Below the pieces are notes generated by a model. The model ran no database searches, had not been told where the DNA came from, and was given only the letters and a program-made list of their open reading frames with translations. The position numbers and the translations under genes are program-made. This document shows positions 11,801-26,800 of a stretch of 64,000 nt of DNA, one piece after another. The stretch is taken from contig NC_066314.1 in the NCBI RefSeq assembly GCF_022539315.1, positions 46,189,180-46,253,179 of the forward strand. Reading direction: 5' to 3'. Numbering within the stretch: the first letter of the stretch is position 1; each line of letters begins with the position of its first letter. This stretch comes from Serinus canaria. Its lineage: Eukaryota; Chordata; Aves; Passeriformes; Fringillidae.

Positions 11801-14800
11801 GGTTTTACAGGGAAAATGCAGGGGAATAATTGAAAGGGTCTTAATATGTAAGAACAGTGCTGACTATCTTTTGTCACAAATTAGCTAGGGGGGAGTCTTC
11901 ATGCTAAACCAATTAAATTTAAATACTAAAATAAAATTGAAAGTCCATAGGAGGCTGGTTTGATTTTGTTTATCTCCAGAGAAGAGCTGCCTCTTGGTTT
12001 GTTTTATGGCCTGCAGAAGAACCAGACCTAGTGTCTGTAATCCATGTGCTGCCCCATTCCCGGGTGATCCTCCTGCCCCTGTGTAACTGAGACAGGGAGC
12101 TGAGGAGGCACGAGCAGCAAGGTCTGGTGGGTTATCTGAGGAAGGCCCCACAGAAAGGACAATTTGCACAGGAGTTCAGGGATAGCTGTGGTGTTGGAGG
12201 TCACAGGCACCTAAGCAAACTGGCTAGACTCCTCCAGCTTCCTCTGTTGTCCAGGAAGGTGATGTACTCATGAGTTACAGTTTAGAGCACTGAATTTTGG
12301 ATCTGCTCGGGTTTGCTCTCTGGAAGACCTGCTTTTCCTCCACTGGTTACAGAGGCACCAGTGGTGAGTTCCTTGGCTGACACAGGAGTGCAAGCAGGTT
12401 ATGTGTGAAAACACATCCCCAGAACTTCTCTGAATTGCAGGTAGGGATGGCTGTCCAGCCCCCTGGACTTGCCCAAAGCAAGTCACAAAGGGGATACACG
12501 GCCCCAGAAGGGGCTGTGGGTGATGTGTTCTGTCCTAAGCAGAAGAGGGAGAATTCAAACCTTCTTCTTAGAGTGCTCAACATGTTTCTGTGTGCTCTTG
12601 ACCATGGATGTAACAGAAAACCTATGAGCTCCACAAACATTCTCCAGGGCTAAACACTCAGGGGAGTTCTGCTGTTTGCTGCCACAAGACAAATGCCACG
12701 ACCTCCGTTATCGGGAGTTGTGTTTGTCATGGTTCTATCAGTCTGCACATGACCAGTGCTGCTTCATACAGCCGGGAGAGTTTCCTCCACCCTGTCAGAG
12801 TCACACTCCGCGTATGGTGACACAACCCCCTCTAGAGTCAGACTCTGCACCTTCAGCGCTGGAAAGCCCTGGATGAGTTTCTCTCTCTGAAGGGAAGACG
12901 GTCCTGAGAGGCAAGCAGGTGTGATTTCCAGAATGGCTTATTTCTTTTCCCCAAATGCCAATTGAATGATCAGATTTACTTCCCTTGCATAAACAACAAT
13001 TTATGTAATCTAATCATGAACCAAATAAACTCAGTCATATGCTCTTATTTCAATTTTATTTCTATCATCGTGACACTAAAAAAAAGCATCATCTCAATCA
13101 GAATTGTGTGCAAGCTGCAGTGTTTTGCTAAGAGTCCATCCTTTGCTTGGAGAGGTGAACAGGAGAAGCAGAGAGGGCAGGGGTAGGAGGCAGGAGTGAC
13201 TGCTCAGAGTTTGGAGTGGAAGAACTGCCAAGGAAAACTGTGTCATAAATCTGTCTTGTCCACTGGGCAGCATTATCCCTTACATGAGCTCTAAGGTTTG
13301 CTGCTGACATGGGGAACTTCACAGCCTAAACTTTAGTCTGGGATCCCCAGGAAATCTGGGTACCTCTGGTGAGAATTTTTGTATTCTTTCTTGGGAAAAA
13401 AATGCTTGTGCCGGTAGCAGCTTGATTTAAAATGTTTTCTTGAAGCTTTATATTGCAAACTGTTTTTCTAAGTCTTAATTTGTTCCTGATTGAATCAACA
13501 ATGACAGAAATTCAGGATGAGGGCACTAAAGCTTTGTGTGATATTAAAGAAATTGTTCTTCACAAATTATTAATTTTTTTAAAGGATCTGCGTTATATTT
13601 CCTTAAAAGAATTGTATTTGCTTTTGCAAAATGAAGTGATAGGTGCTATTTTCAGATCCTTGTGTAAACTTTATGAAAGATGTTTTGGACAGGTTTTTCT
13701 TTAATCTTATTATTTTTACGCTATCACAGAACATCTAAAGTGCTTTGGGTTTGCTGCTTCTCTCCCAAAGAATTATTTTCTAGTGGAACAGGTAAGAGGA
13801 CCGGAAAAAACACAATAAGCTTTTAAAGAGGTCGGGCGCTGCTGCCAACAGAGAGAACAAGAATGGCCACGAGATGGTAGCAGTCTGTCAGAGAAGGCCA
13901 GGGGATGGATCTCAGCTTCTCTTCTCGATCCAGGCAGGCAAATGCATCCTGTGAGCCTTGGACCTTTCAGTGGAGCATTGGCAGTGTCCGAGCAGAGCTA
14001 TTTTAGAGCTATTTTTCTGAAGGATTTCGCTCTGAGGTGATCTCGAGGGAGGTAGAGCAATGGAGAGTGGCACCACAGGCTGCTGTGCCATGCTCAAGCA
14101 AGGATGCCAAGTGCCAATCTGCCAGTGTAAGCTGGCATCTGGGATTGTGTGCTGCTGTGAAGCCTCGGCTGGCTGGTTCAGCCCTCCCTTCTGGGCTGTC
14201 CTCATGGCACCCAGGCTGGCACAGCCCCAGGCTGCAGGGTGCTGGCCTGCCACACACCCCTTCTGCCCTCTCCGATGGGGTCAGAGGAACACAAGGGGTT
14301 AACTTCATGCTGCTGGGCCTTGGGAGAGCTCAGGTGTCATCCACTCTGCCCCGGTGACATAAACTTCAGAAAAGGACAGTGACCAGTGCACCATGTGCCC
14401 TGTGTGGTTTGACAGCCATGCAGTCACATGCACACGTGTGAGCAGGATTAAACTTGTGCTGCAGAGCGATCTGGCAGCGTGCCACCCCCTACTGATGTGC
14501 ACCGACACACGGCTTGGGGGGAAAAGAGAAAGTTTTTGCTTCTGCTGCTTCTGCTGAAAGGTAAAAGAGAAAGGGGAGCTTCTAACAGACTGCTGAGGCT
14601 GAGAACTGTGGGGATCATTTTGGTCTGGGTTGCAGTTACCAGAAAAGGAGATTTTTCTGTAAACCACTTCTCTGTGAATTCTGGCAGAACTTCATCCTTT
14701 TTTCATGCATGGAATTTATGGGAAGGTGTGTGAAGGCTGGCAACACTTCTCTGTCTTGTATCTGTTCTACAGCATGCTTGAGTGAGGTTATTGTGTGTCA

Positions 14801-17800
14801 GCAGGACTTTATGTAAAGGCAACATTCAACTTACAACATTGCAAAGTTAATTTGAGTCGGCAGTGAAGACCAGCCCTGCTCTGCTCCCATTTCTCTGTAC
14901 AAATGCTAATTGTGCTGCAATGAGCAGCAGCTTCATTTAGGCCTGGTGCTCAGATGTGAATGCTCAAACACCTTCCAGCATGCAGTTCAAATATTTAAAA
15001 GCCAGCAGAACGGTATCAGTGCTTGTATTGAACCAACTTTCATGAGCATTTGCTTGCTGAGAGCTGCCCCCAACAGTCTGAGCAGCCTTTTCCTCCATGA
15101 AGCCCAAGTTCCCTGTAAGTTTTTCTCCTCGGTGCTAGTGATTTAAATACCTACTCATGACTCAGTGAGACTCTGTCCCTGGAGGCAAGGAGGAGCCTAA
15201 ATGTCACTTCATGTCCCAAAAATGAAGACTTGGTTTGTCTGAGGTCCCTCAACCCAGTGCAAACATGCACACATGCTTTAGATTTCTCCCAGTCTCCATA
15301 GGACTATTCTTAGCAGCACAGTGAAATGTGGTTGTGTTAAACGTGCTACAGAGAAGGTTCAAAATAAATCATGCCTCAAATCGACCTGGTTCTCTTCTTT
15401 GCTGCTTTCTTTTTGGCTATAATCAAGCTCACAAAGGGATAAAATGCTGTACTGAAAGTAACAGTTTAGTTTGTTTCTCTCTGATGCAACTCTTGACACA
15501 TTTTTCTATTTCTGACTTAATTTCCATGCTTTCCTTTGATTGCACAATTCTCAAAGGTGCATCCTCCATTTTACAGAAAGCAAACTGTTTTCAGAATATA
15601 TATATATTCCAGATACTTGTAGCTAAATAAAAATAATCTACTCTCTGGATACTTACAGCTGGCTCACTTTAGGGATTTGGTAAATCTTTACGAATTTCTA
15701 CAGGTATTTGAGCAGCTCCAAGTCAAGCAAGCTCCTTTAAATCCAGTTATTTCTGCTTTTTTCTTTTCTGTTCTTCGCAGACATTTTGTTCTCTCAGGCC
15801 ATGTCACAACCTCACATCCCTAGCAGCCAATACTGATTCTTGTGTCTGTGCTTAGGGTTGTTTTTTTTTTCCTTTTTATAAATTTTTTTCTTTTTTTTTC
15901 CAGTTCCATCTTCAATAAGCCCCCTGGGCTTTCTTTGAAGATTTCACTTGCAACTGCAAAGAAACCCTTGTGTATTCCAAGTCTTCCATGTGGATTAAAA
16001 ATGTTTTAAAATACTTTATTTTAAAGACTGGACTCAAGAGTTCTTGAAGATATGTGGAGCTGGGTACTTGACACACACCTGAACTCAAGCCTGGTACACA
16101 GAAAAAGTAGAAATGTGTAAAGTGTTTTTGTGCTTTCTGTAACACATTGCTTTGAGCCTGTAGTAATGTTTAAATTCCTTCTTGTGCTCACAGAGATTTA
16201 AAGGAGGGCTGTAAATGTTTCTTTCCTATTTTCCTCCAAATGTTCTGGTTCTTGTATATAAACAGAAGTTTCTCCACATACTTGGGGAATAATTACAATA
16301 TTTTTTTTTGTAACTTCAATCTGTTTTAAAGTCTTGGCTGAAGTTCTGGAGACCTGTGGAAACAACTTGAGATCACCTAAAAGGAAATCCTAAATGTCAT
16401 GGTACAAACCTGGCCTTGCAGTGTCAGTAAGTTTGCAAGCAAGAATATATGCCTTTTTCTGAGGCCATGCTGTTTTAACACAAATTTTACCCAAACCATG
16501 TTGCCCTGCTCCAGAACAATCCCTTGAGAGAAATGGGCAATGCTGAGAAACTTTTGGAAGTGGCTGGGGGAAAAAAGAGTCACAGAACACGGGTGATGGC
16601 CACACAGGGATCCTACTGCTCCTGCACATGATCTCACGAGGTCAGGAGGGCCTTTTAATTATATGGTTGAGCAGCACTCAGCACAGCAAAGTTTTGAATC
16701 CTGCTAAGGGTTTTTGGATGTTATGGGAATGCCAGTAAATACTGTGCTGTTTAACCAATGGTTACTGTAGTGCTTTCAGAATTTGTTTTGTTCCCACAGG
16801 TTTTATTTTTATCCACGTTCCTCAGCTATGTGTTGGTGTGACTATCACTGCCATTGTTTTGCCAGGATTGGTCCTCACTGCATTCTAGTCTATTTTATTT
16901 TTGAATTCTGGGTATGGCACTGACCTCTAATCAAATGCAAGTGTCCCTGCCTGAGCTAGGCACCTTGGGGCTTCCCTTTGCTTGTGAAGAGTTCATCAGT
17001 CTAGCTGAGACTGGAGCACAGCTCATGCCATGCTGAAGCAGATGCCTGTGCTTGGTTAGATGAATCCATCCTTCAGCTCCAGCAGTTTTATTGACTTGAT
17101 GCCCCTTGGCAGTCCTGCTAGAGATACCTGAAGCCAGGAGAGGTGAAACCATCCCTGGGGGCCTGCACCATGCTGCCTGTGTGACCAAGCATGGGAACAT
17201 GATGTGTGCAGGGTGCTTCACCCAATCCCCATCTGGGGGCTGGGGGCTGCAGGGGCTGTCCCCCCACCCAGCAAAGGGGCTCCTCTCCATTTTCCCTGCT
17301 CTGTGAATCTGTCATAACCATGTCCACAGAGCTGGCCACATCTAGGGCAGAACATGAGCTCCAGATAACAGTGCCTCTCCCTTTTCCTTCTGCCACACCT
17401 TCCCTCCCTGCCCTGCCCTCCCCTTTGGCCAATCCCTGCTGCTGTTCCCAGTGCTATCCTGGTGCCCATAGCCACCTGGGGTGATTAGGGCCTGGTGGAA
17501 GACCAGTGGTAGCAGGGCTGATGGATTTCAGAGTTGGTACAGAGTCTGAGTTTGTGATCTGCAGTAAATATTGCCTCTGATTTCACTCAGCCATCCAGGA
17601 CATGGATGTCCTGGGATAACCAGGCTGTGAAGGGTCTTGTGTCTTGGAAACACCTCTGTAAGATACAGTGCAGCCAAAACTCTTCTTTAGCTCAGAGTTT
17701 ACACCCAAAACTGTAGAATGCAGGCTGGTTGTGAGCAGCAAAATGACACCAGTGCTGGGAAGAACAGTGGCCAGCTTTCTAGAATGGCACAGAAATGAGG

Positions 17801-20800
17801 GGGATGTGAGAAAGCTGATGGGGAAGATGCTTTAGGGAGTGAAAAGTTTTGTTTCACAAAAGGGAAGGTGAGCAGACAGTGTGTGCCTACTGATGGCATG
17901 CTCTGGTCCTGTGGCACTGCATCAATATGCAGAAGCATTTGGAGACCAGCTGTCCTAATTGTGTAGCCTGTTAAACACCTTGAACTTGGATTAACACTCC
18001 CACAGCACAAGAGAAGGAAAAATATTTTGTTATTTTCTCGTTTCCTTCTCTGTGGAAACACGTTGTCTAGGGCTGGCGTGGTCTGTGTGGAATGCTCCGC
18101 GTGCCTCCAGTGATTTCTGGGCTAGCACATGGGGGTCCTGTCTGCACTTCCCAGCTCAGTTAGGGCTGGGCTGGCTCCAGTGAGCTGCCATACCTGAGCA
18201 GTGCTGTGCTGAGGCAGCAGCCTGAACCTGGAGAACAGCACCGCAGTGCCACTGGTGATCCATTTCTCTGCAGGAGAATTAGCTGACCAGGCTGCTGTGC
18301 TGAGGTGTTAGGCTGCTTCCCAAGGCAGAGCTGTTTTGCTGGGCAGTAGCTCTGCAACCTTTGCAGCAGGCTCTGCTGCCTGTTTCTGCACCAGACAGAG
18401 CTGTGATATAACAGCCAACATGACAAATACTAACACAGCTGAGGTTATTTTAAACTCTCTGTTGCAAGATAGCTGTACCCAGATTAGGACAATATGGAGC
18501 AGATCTGGGGATGCTTAATAAGTCAAGAAGACCTGGGGCTGGCTGTGTAAATCAACATAGCAGATCTATAATCCAAAAAAACCCCAAAAATTCAATAATG
18601 TTCCTACTTTTAAGATAAGAGCAAAGCCTCTTGGCTCACTGAAATGACAACAGCTCAAATAAAGTAGCACTGAAAAGGTAATGAAACCACTGCACTAGCT
18701 TTAAGCTTTCTGGCGTGGATGCTGCTGAGAAAATTGGTGCAGCAGCAAGAATTCTGCATGGACTGCAAAACGCTGCTGAGAAGCTATAAAAATTCACCAT
18801 AGCTTCACATTTCAGCTGGTTGAAACACAGTCCAGAAACTAGTATATATGAAACAAGCTCCCGCTCTTCTTGGACTTTTCTAGACTGCCTCCAGCCTTGG
18901 ATGATTTCTTCTATCTTTTCCCTAAACATTTAAAAATATTTTTTCTAATGGACTGACCATGAAATCAAAGCACAGTGATAAGCATCTTGCTTGCTTTGAT
19001 TGTTTGTCCTGGATTCTTCAGAAATAGTTCATGAAGTCCCTGCAGACTGTAGACCACAGACTGAAAATCATTTAATAATTCTCTTTGCATGTGCCTTGCA
19101 GTTTCCTGGGACACAGCCTGCCCTTCAGCAGAAAAATCCGGGTGATGCCTCACAAATGCTTCAATAGGTTATTTGAGACTGGAGATGTGGTTTTTAGCTC
19201 AAGACAGAGGAGTATGTATGGCAAAAAGAACCTGATAGACAGCAAAAGGACTAAGGGGCATTTAGAGTCTGATAATGAATTATGTTTTTAATTTATTTTT
19301 GTGTTCAAAAATTTTCTTTATGAGGCGAGAGGTGAGTGAGTTTGTGGAGTAGAAAACACTGGTTAGAGTTCCTCTGCTGATGCTGTGCTGGGGGTTTTTA
19401 ATGTTAAATTTGGGTTAGGAACAGTGTGTGGCTGTTACTTTCTTCTTCAGTTCTATTTTTAACTTTTGGCAAAGTCTCATATTCTTGAAGATGTTTATTT
19501 TTATAGATTCCAGAAAACAAAATAAATAAAAACAAGCTATTTGGATCTCTGTGCTTGTATAATTCAATGTCCCGACTATGACTTTCTCTGGTCAAAACCA
19601 GGACCAGGACCCAGCAGCTGTTTTCTTCTGCAGCTGTGGAGAACTCAAATAATACTTGAGAGTGTTAAAGGTACAAAGTATTTTTAAAAACCCAAACCAT
19701 TGTCTTTGCTTCCAGTAAGAGAAAGTTATTTCTGCAACAGCTGCCAAAAGATGAAACTCATGTTATAACACTGTGTTTTTCCAAGCAAGCTCATCCCAGG
19801 AGCCGGGGAGGGGCTTACCACTCATTTTCCTACTCCAGGAAATACTTCCATGTAGGGACAATTTATCCTAAGACACAAAGATGTCATTGAGGATGAGCAT
19901 CCTGGACCCCCTGTGCTGCTCCTGGCCCCAGGCACTAGGGTATTGCTCACCTCCTGCATGACAGAGTGGTTGTGGGAAGCAGCTGGACACCTTATGCTCT
20001 GCAGGTGCTACTGATCCTAAGATTCCTCCTCCATCAGCCTTGGAAATGTTTCTATGGATGGGGAACTTCCATGTGTTTCAGAGTCAGAAATGGGAAGCTC
20101 AAAGGGTCTTCACTTGGCACAGCCTCCCTCAGAATGATTTTGCCTCAAGGTCTGAGAAGCATGAGCTAGTAGGACAGAGGTTTTAGGGCTCAGTTTTTGC
20201 AGAGACTTTCAAAGAATGCCATTGTCATTAAAGGAGCTTTCTGATATTTCTGGCTCTAAAAAGTCCAATAAAAATTTAAGAGGGAAAACATACCAAAGTC
20301 ACCCTTATTTTTCTGTATTTGTAGCTCCAGTTCTCACACTACACCACAGACATTACTAACCATACAAGGCTGCATCCTCAATGAGGACATCTGTGCTGAC
20401 ATCTCCTGAAGTCTGGCATGGCCAGGAGCTGAGTGCCCAGCACTGTGTGCAGAGGGGAAGCCAGGCACAGGAACCCTTGGAGGAGCAGCAGGCACAGCCA
20501 CTACAAGCACACCATGAGAGCAGGACCTGCTTGGCAGCCACTGCCACCATCCTCCAAAGGGGGCTTAGGGGAGGCAGCTGAGTACAGGGAGGAGGCAATA
20601 GGGGTGTCCTGGATACCCTCTCCTCAATGAAACCTTATTTGCTGTGAATGAATGAGCAGCATCTCTCTGGTTTGAATCCCTTGGGAATCTGCAGTACTCC
20701 CTCTGCTTCTGCTATACCCAGTGTGGACCCTGCCTGCTGGGTTAACCAACCAGTTTCTGTCCTGGGTGTGTCCTGCCAGCTTTCCTGAGGCAATAATTCC

Positions 20801-23800
20801 CTACCTTAGCTTTGCTTTAATAACCCAAAAAATGTAATATTCTCGGTTATTAGTGACCATGAGGCTGTCTCCTCTGGTTTGCCATAGATGGCTAAAATAT
20901 GAAACCAGCAGCTACCTCATCTTCTCTAAAATGTTCCTTCTTGCTAATTATTTAATGAAGGCTGAGAACTTTATATCTTTTTCCACAGTAAAGCCCTCAG
21001 CCCCGTTGCTTCAATGAGCCTAGATGGGTTTTGCTGCTGGGATCAGTTGCCAACACTCTGGAGAAGCTGGAAGTTGACACTTGGAATGGTGATGCCTCAA
21101 AAACAAAATGTGGAAAGAGACTACTTGCTGGAAGAAAACACAATTCCTTGAAACAGTGCACACAAGACTGCCTGAGCTTCTCCCAAGGACTCAGAAAGCT
21201 GGTCTTGTGATTATAATAATTATAAATTGTGGGAACAAGGTCAATTTTCAGCAGCTGTGGTTCTGATCCTGTGTGTAGAGAATGGCTGTGAAGTGTTTTT
21301 TAGATCTTGAAACTACTGCTAGAACACAGCAATTGGAAAGATGATTTTATCTGCCCACAGGAAATTCACTTAACCAACTTCCAGTAACTTCTACTTATCT
21401 CCACCATGTCCTGTCTGAATTCTTTAAATGGTGCTCCTAAGTAACACTGTCTTAGAAGAAAAAACACCCTCCCCCTGTATTTAAATACAAGTGGTGTCAT
21501 AACCTCTCCAGGTAAGAAATAAAGTGGAGTTTTAATAGTTTTCAAGTAACAATATTTTAAATTGGAACCCAGCAATTGCAGCTGATTACCACTGGACAAA
21601 AAATGAATGACCACAACATCCTCTTCCTGGGAGCACCAAAATTAATAGGAATAGCTTACTTCTGTCAATATAGTACTCTTGTCTCTTCCAAGGGAAGCAC
21701 TGAGGAAACTTGCAAGTAAAACAATTTGGGGATTTTTATGCATTCTGAGACGAAAAGGCCACAGATCTCTTAATTTCTTGTTTTTAGGTATGAGGGTTTA
21801 TTGTGTGAACTCCTTAACTAAGGGTGCCATAGACAGTAAAAGTTTCTATAAGTTCAGAAAGTGTGTCTACTGCATCATGAAGGAAACATTCACCAGGTGC
21901 TATTGTACACAAAGACATCCTCTCTGGCTCAGGATGTCCTTGAGTGCAAATCACTGGAAGCTGCCAGATATGTTAGTGACATCCTGTTATATTTGTAACT
22001 TGTATCTCGTCCTTTGCTCCAGCTGGAGACAAAGTGCTGGGTCTGAAGGACTTTGATTTGGTAGAGACTTTTGATTCTTGTGCTTTTCTGCACATTTCTT
22101 ATTTAAATTAGACACACAGCAGGCAGCAGTGAAGACCTATTTAGCCTGTTCTATAGCAATAGGCTGGAAAATTTGCAGTGCCTGTGCCAGGCTCAGTGGC
22201 ATTAGTTTAACACACATTCCAGTCTCCATTCTTCCAAGGGCTTTTGTATGAGTACACAGGTTATTGCCTTCAAACCCAGTTCTTGCTCATGGAATCCCAC
22301 CTGTGCCCCAGGGGGAAAGCATGGGTACCAGGCTGTCAAACACAGCTGGCATCACCCTAATGACATCCTGTACAGCTCTGGCTTGAAAGCTTCTCCAGTG
22401 GTTCTGCACAAGAGCTCTGAAATGCTTGGGCCACAGATGTTACCCTCAGCAAATCTATCTCCCTTCCTGTCACACACTCTTGGTTTGAAGATCTACAGGG
22501 CACAGAACATGTGAAAAATTGTTTCTGAGTTTCATGATTGCCTCTGTGAGAAATTAGCAATGTGGTTCTTATCTCAATTTGCCAAACCAACCACCAGATA
22601 GGATTTTAGTTTTCTGCTGCATATAAGAAAGACACATCTCCTATCAGAAATACGTTCCCATGAAAACATTTCTGGGTCTGATCAAATGGCCTATTGACCA
22701 TCTCTTTAGTAAACTAAAGAGGGGTTAAGGACCTCTGATGGAAATAACAAAACTGTTTTGGGTTACTGAGTACTGTTCAGCAGCAGAGCTGCAGCAATGG
22801 GCTGCTCTTGTGCTCTGAGCTTGCTGCATGCAGAGATGTGTGCAAGCCTAAGCCACTGTGAGCTCTATGTCATTTGACAATTGGAGCAGCCAAAGAGGTC
22901 ACCTTCTCTAACCCAGTCAGTGAGCAGCAACCCCCTTGATTTGGGTTTGTGTCCAAGCTCTGGACTGATTCATCCTCTCTGTGTACATTCAGTGCCTTCT
23001 CACAAAGCTCAAGGGACTGAAGTGGCTGTGAATCAGATTTTTAAGTAAAGTCAAAGTGAAGCCATGGGAAGGGCAGAGAATGGATTTTGCACTGTTATGT
23101 AGCTCCCAGCCACAATTACAGTTGGAAAACAAGCCAGAGGATTTGTACTATTGGGAATACTTGGGACATTTATTTGAGGTTCATAGAGAAATTCCAGGTG
23201 GTTCCCACAGTATGATTTTTCTCAGACCTTTGAAAGAGGTGATTTAAAAATTCCTCTGTAACTAAATAATTATAACTCAAACAACTTCCCCCTGTTTGCA
23301 ATTTAGTTATCTTAAATTTGTCTTTATCATTTTTGTCTGGAGGAACTTGGGAATCCACTTCATTATTGGCTCATATGGAGAGATCAAGAAATAATGTTCT
23401 TCTGAGAGTAGGCACCCAAAGGCTTCAAGCTTCTCATGTTCTATCACTGTGTCAGCCCTGGGCCAGGGTAGTGAGGGTAAGGAAATACTTCTTCCTTAAG
23501 AGTTTATCAATTGCATCTTGTCATCAGGGTAGCTAATTATTTTTGTTAAATGCTGCTGGAAGTTCTGGAATTCTTATGAGTGTAGAATTTATATACATAG
23601 AAAAGCTATTGTAAGAGAATATAAAACCATAAAGCCTTTTCAATCAGGTAGTTCACTGGTTTGCAGCAGGTGGGGGTTTTTTTTTTGGAGGTTGACCTGA
23701 TCCAAAGCTTATGGAAGTCAGTGCAAAAACTCCAAAGAGAATCCTGGCTTTAATTCAAGGAATTAAGTTGTATGCCTTAATGCCATAGGATATTATTGCA

Positions 23801-26800
23801 CTAAAGAGCTTATTAAGATTAAAATGGGATTAGGCATTACTATGAATAAATGCAAAAAGTTTACATGGCTGGGATAAAGCTTCAAAGCTTTATTCCACAT
23901 TTCAGGGAAGTGGTTCCAGACTGAAGCAAAGTATATTGCATATCATAGAACTACACACAACTTGGTGCATGTTGTGCCTTCCAAAGGGAGAAACCTGGCA
24001 CTGATGGTAAGATGTGGAAAATGTGTATTTTCCATAGAAGCAGTTCTCACTGAAAAGTGAAATGAAAATATCTTGTGTGCTTCCATGTTCTCTGTTTTGA
24101 GCTTGAGATTTTTGCTGGCTTTTTCATATCTGTTTTTCAGCAGCTGAGAACCCAAGATCTTACTTTATCTTGTTATCAGAAGCTTACAGATGGCTGCTAA
24201 AGAGAGCTTCCTATGCATCTGGCTTTGATATTGTAACAGCTGAGCAAGAATTTCACATGAAAAGCAAACTTTCTATACATCACTAGGGTACAGCTTGAGA
24301 GTCAACAGCAATGGAGATGGCCTGGTGGGACTGCCCTGGCTCCTGCAGGAACCACGCCTGCTCTGGACCAGATGTTCTCTGCAGGGGATTCTTGGATGCT
24401 TTCTACAGCACAGTCACAAATGTACTGACTATCAGAGCCTTCCCAGTTCCCATGGGGACCATGTTTTCCCAAGGAAGGTATTTGTCAGGATTTCTTGATA
24501 ACAGCTACTTAATATTTCGATGTTATTTTCAGGCAGTTCTTCCTTGTTTCATCCTCGCTAATATTTATCCTCCTAGAACTGAATGGAGCCTTGTGGATGG
24601 GGATGCAATGGTGTTAAGATCCTCTCAGATTTATCATAATATAGCTTCTTGTGGTACTCTTTCTGTACAGGCAGCTTTGGTTCAAAATTGCCTCCTTTGC
24701 TGACAATATTTCATTCCAATGTAATTGTTGACTTGCTTTCCCCTTGCTCTTGTCTGAGACTGGTGCTTACCAGATCATCTAACTTAAGGTTTGTGTTTGA
24801 AAGGACTTTCCCCAGGGCCTCCATCTGCGTGTTCCTCATCCCAGCTGTCTGTAGGCGACCTGGCCAGGTACTGGCATTTTCAGGACTGACTGTGCTGCAT
24901 CTCTGCAGTGGCCCCTTATTAGTGCAGTTCAGCATCCTCAGGCTGGAGTCATAGCCTTGCTTGGGGACCAGGGTTATAACTAATTCATTAGTTCACAGTG
25001 ATGTGCTTACAAAGTTCCTAGCATGGAAAGACCTTGGTCCCAGTGAACACTTCTGGTAAACCTGCAGCTGCTAAAGTCAGATCTAATACAACTTGTTGTT
25101 TTCCACATGGTTGTCCTTCTGGTATTTTTCTTCCCTTGCTTTCAGACCTGCAGCCAGTTCCCTGGTGCAGACAGATGCAAGATTGCTATGCCCATGCCAG
25201 CAGCTGTCTGAATGATACAGATTTGAGCTGGCTTGAATCCAGACAGCTCTTGTGAGATGAGCAAATGTGTTTGCCTTCTCCCTGTGTCTAGAGAAACCAG
25301 TGTGGTGTTTTGATCAAGCAATGGGAGTTTATGCCTCAGGTCACAGTGGGGCAGAAGCCTCTGTATGGCTGAGGAATTGGCCCTGCCTTCCATCTGCCTA
25401 TGGCCTGCATGCCCCTGTAAACCTGCCTAGGTCATACTTCCAAGAGATGGGTTCCAACAGCCCTCAGTGGTGGAGATTTTGATGATCCTGGGATTTCCAT
25501 CTGTGGCTCCTTTTGGTGTCCTGTCCAGAGGTGAGGGGAAGTAAACCACAGGTTTACCGAGTTCCCCTAAGAGCACAAGACATAGATTTTCCCACTGATG
25601 TTATTCCTGCTCCCCTGCTCTGTCACCCATGATCACAGGGTCAGTGTAGGGGGAGTCTGGAGCTCCCAGACTTTGATGTGTTTTTCTCCAAGCTCTCTTC
25701 CTTCCTGGGTGGTTGTGCAGCCACTGCCTCCCAGAGAGAGCAAGGGACCAAGTTCAGCTTGCTCAGTGCTTTATGAATTATTTCAGCCTTGTGTGGATGC
25801 TCTTCTCCAGTATCATAACTGGCTCAGAATTCCTGCAAGTGCTCCTTGGCCAGCTGCTATGCCCTCCCGGTGTGGCACAGAGCACAGGGCAAAGTCCAGT
25901 GTACAGCTTTGGCAAGCAGCTTTCTGGGGCTTCACCACATTCCTCCTCTGTGTTCTCCATGTTCTTGAAGGTATTATTCCTTCCTGTGGACTTTTCCCGT
26001 GCTGACCACTGTCCTGACCAAGGTCTCAGGGTACCAAAAGCATTCTTCACTCCCAGTGCCCCCCTCTCTAAAGTCCTGCTCTTCACAGGGTCGTGTAGTT
26101 CATCTATTTCTGTCACATCCCTGGTCTGCTCTGACATCTGGACAGTCTGTTTTGTGTTGAGTATGTGCTGGAGATTGCTATGCTCAGCCACTTCATTTAC
26201 AGCCTCAGGAATGTGAGAGGCCCACAGAAACATGCCAGAGGCAAGAATGTGCTTGAAAATTCCTGAAGGCTTTGATAGAGAAGGTATTCTTTTCACCCAG
26301 CAGGAGCAGCAACACCAAAATTCTCACCATAGTTATGCCAAACTTCAAGAGGAACAACATAAAATGTGAGAGCCCACGTTAAGTGAATTGAAGTAAGTTG
26401 AAAGTTGCCAAGTGACAGAATTCAATTGTTATGTACCCCAGCACAGAGGCCTCAGCCACCCCACTCCCTCCAGGTGGATCACAGTTGGTGTGGAAAAGGC
26501 TCAGAGCCACAAATGCTCCCTGCCTCGGGCTGTCAGGACAAACTTTGGAGGTGCAGGTGCCTAACATTAGGGTACTGAGCTGATCCCAGCTCCAACAACA
26601 CTGGCAGCCCTATGGGCACTGGGAATAAGGCTTCAAAGTTAAGCAGTCTGGTATCAGGAAATTCCAGAGTTGAGCACATTTATAAGCATGTGATACCATC
26701 TTTTATTTTAATTGCATAATCTGATGTTCTTTTTTTTTTTTTTCAAATCTGTCTAGATTTGCATCACAGTGGTGTGGTGATGCTGAAACAGACTGCTGGC

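Noticed and set aside
25713..26296. Overlapping 167- and 172-codon frames on opposite strands
   Set aside because: Around one frame of this length is expected by chance in 64 kb on two strands; no domain or transposon protein was recognised.
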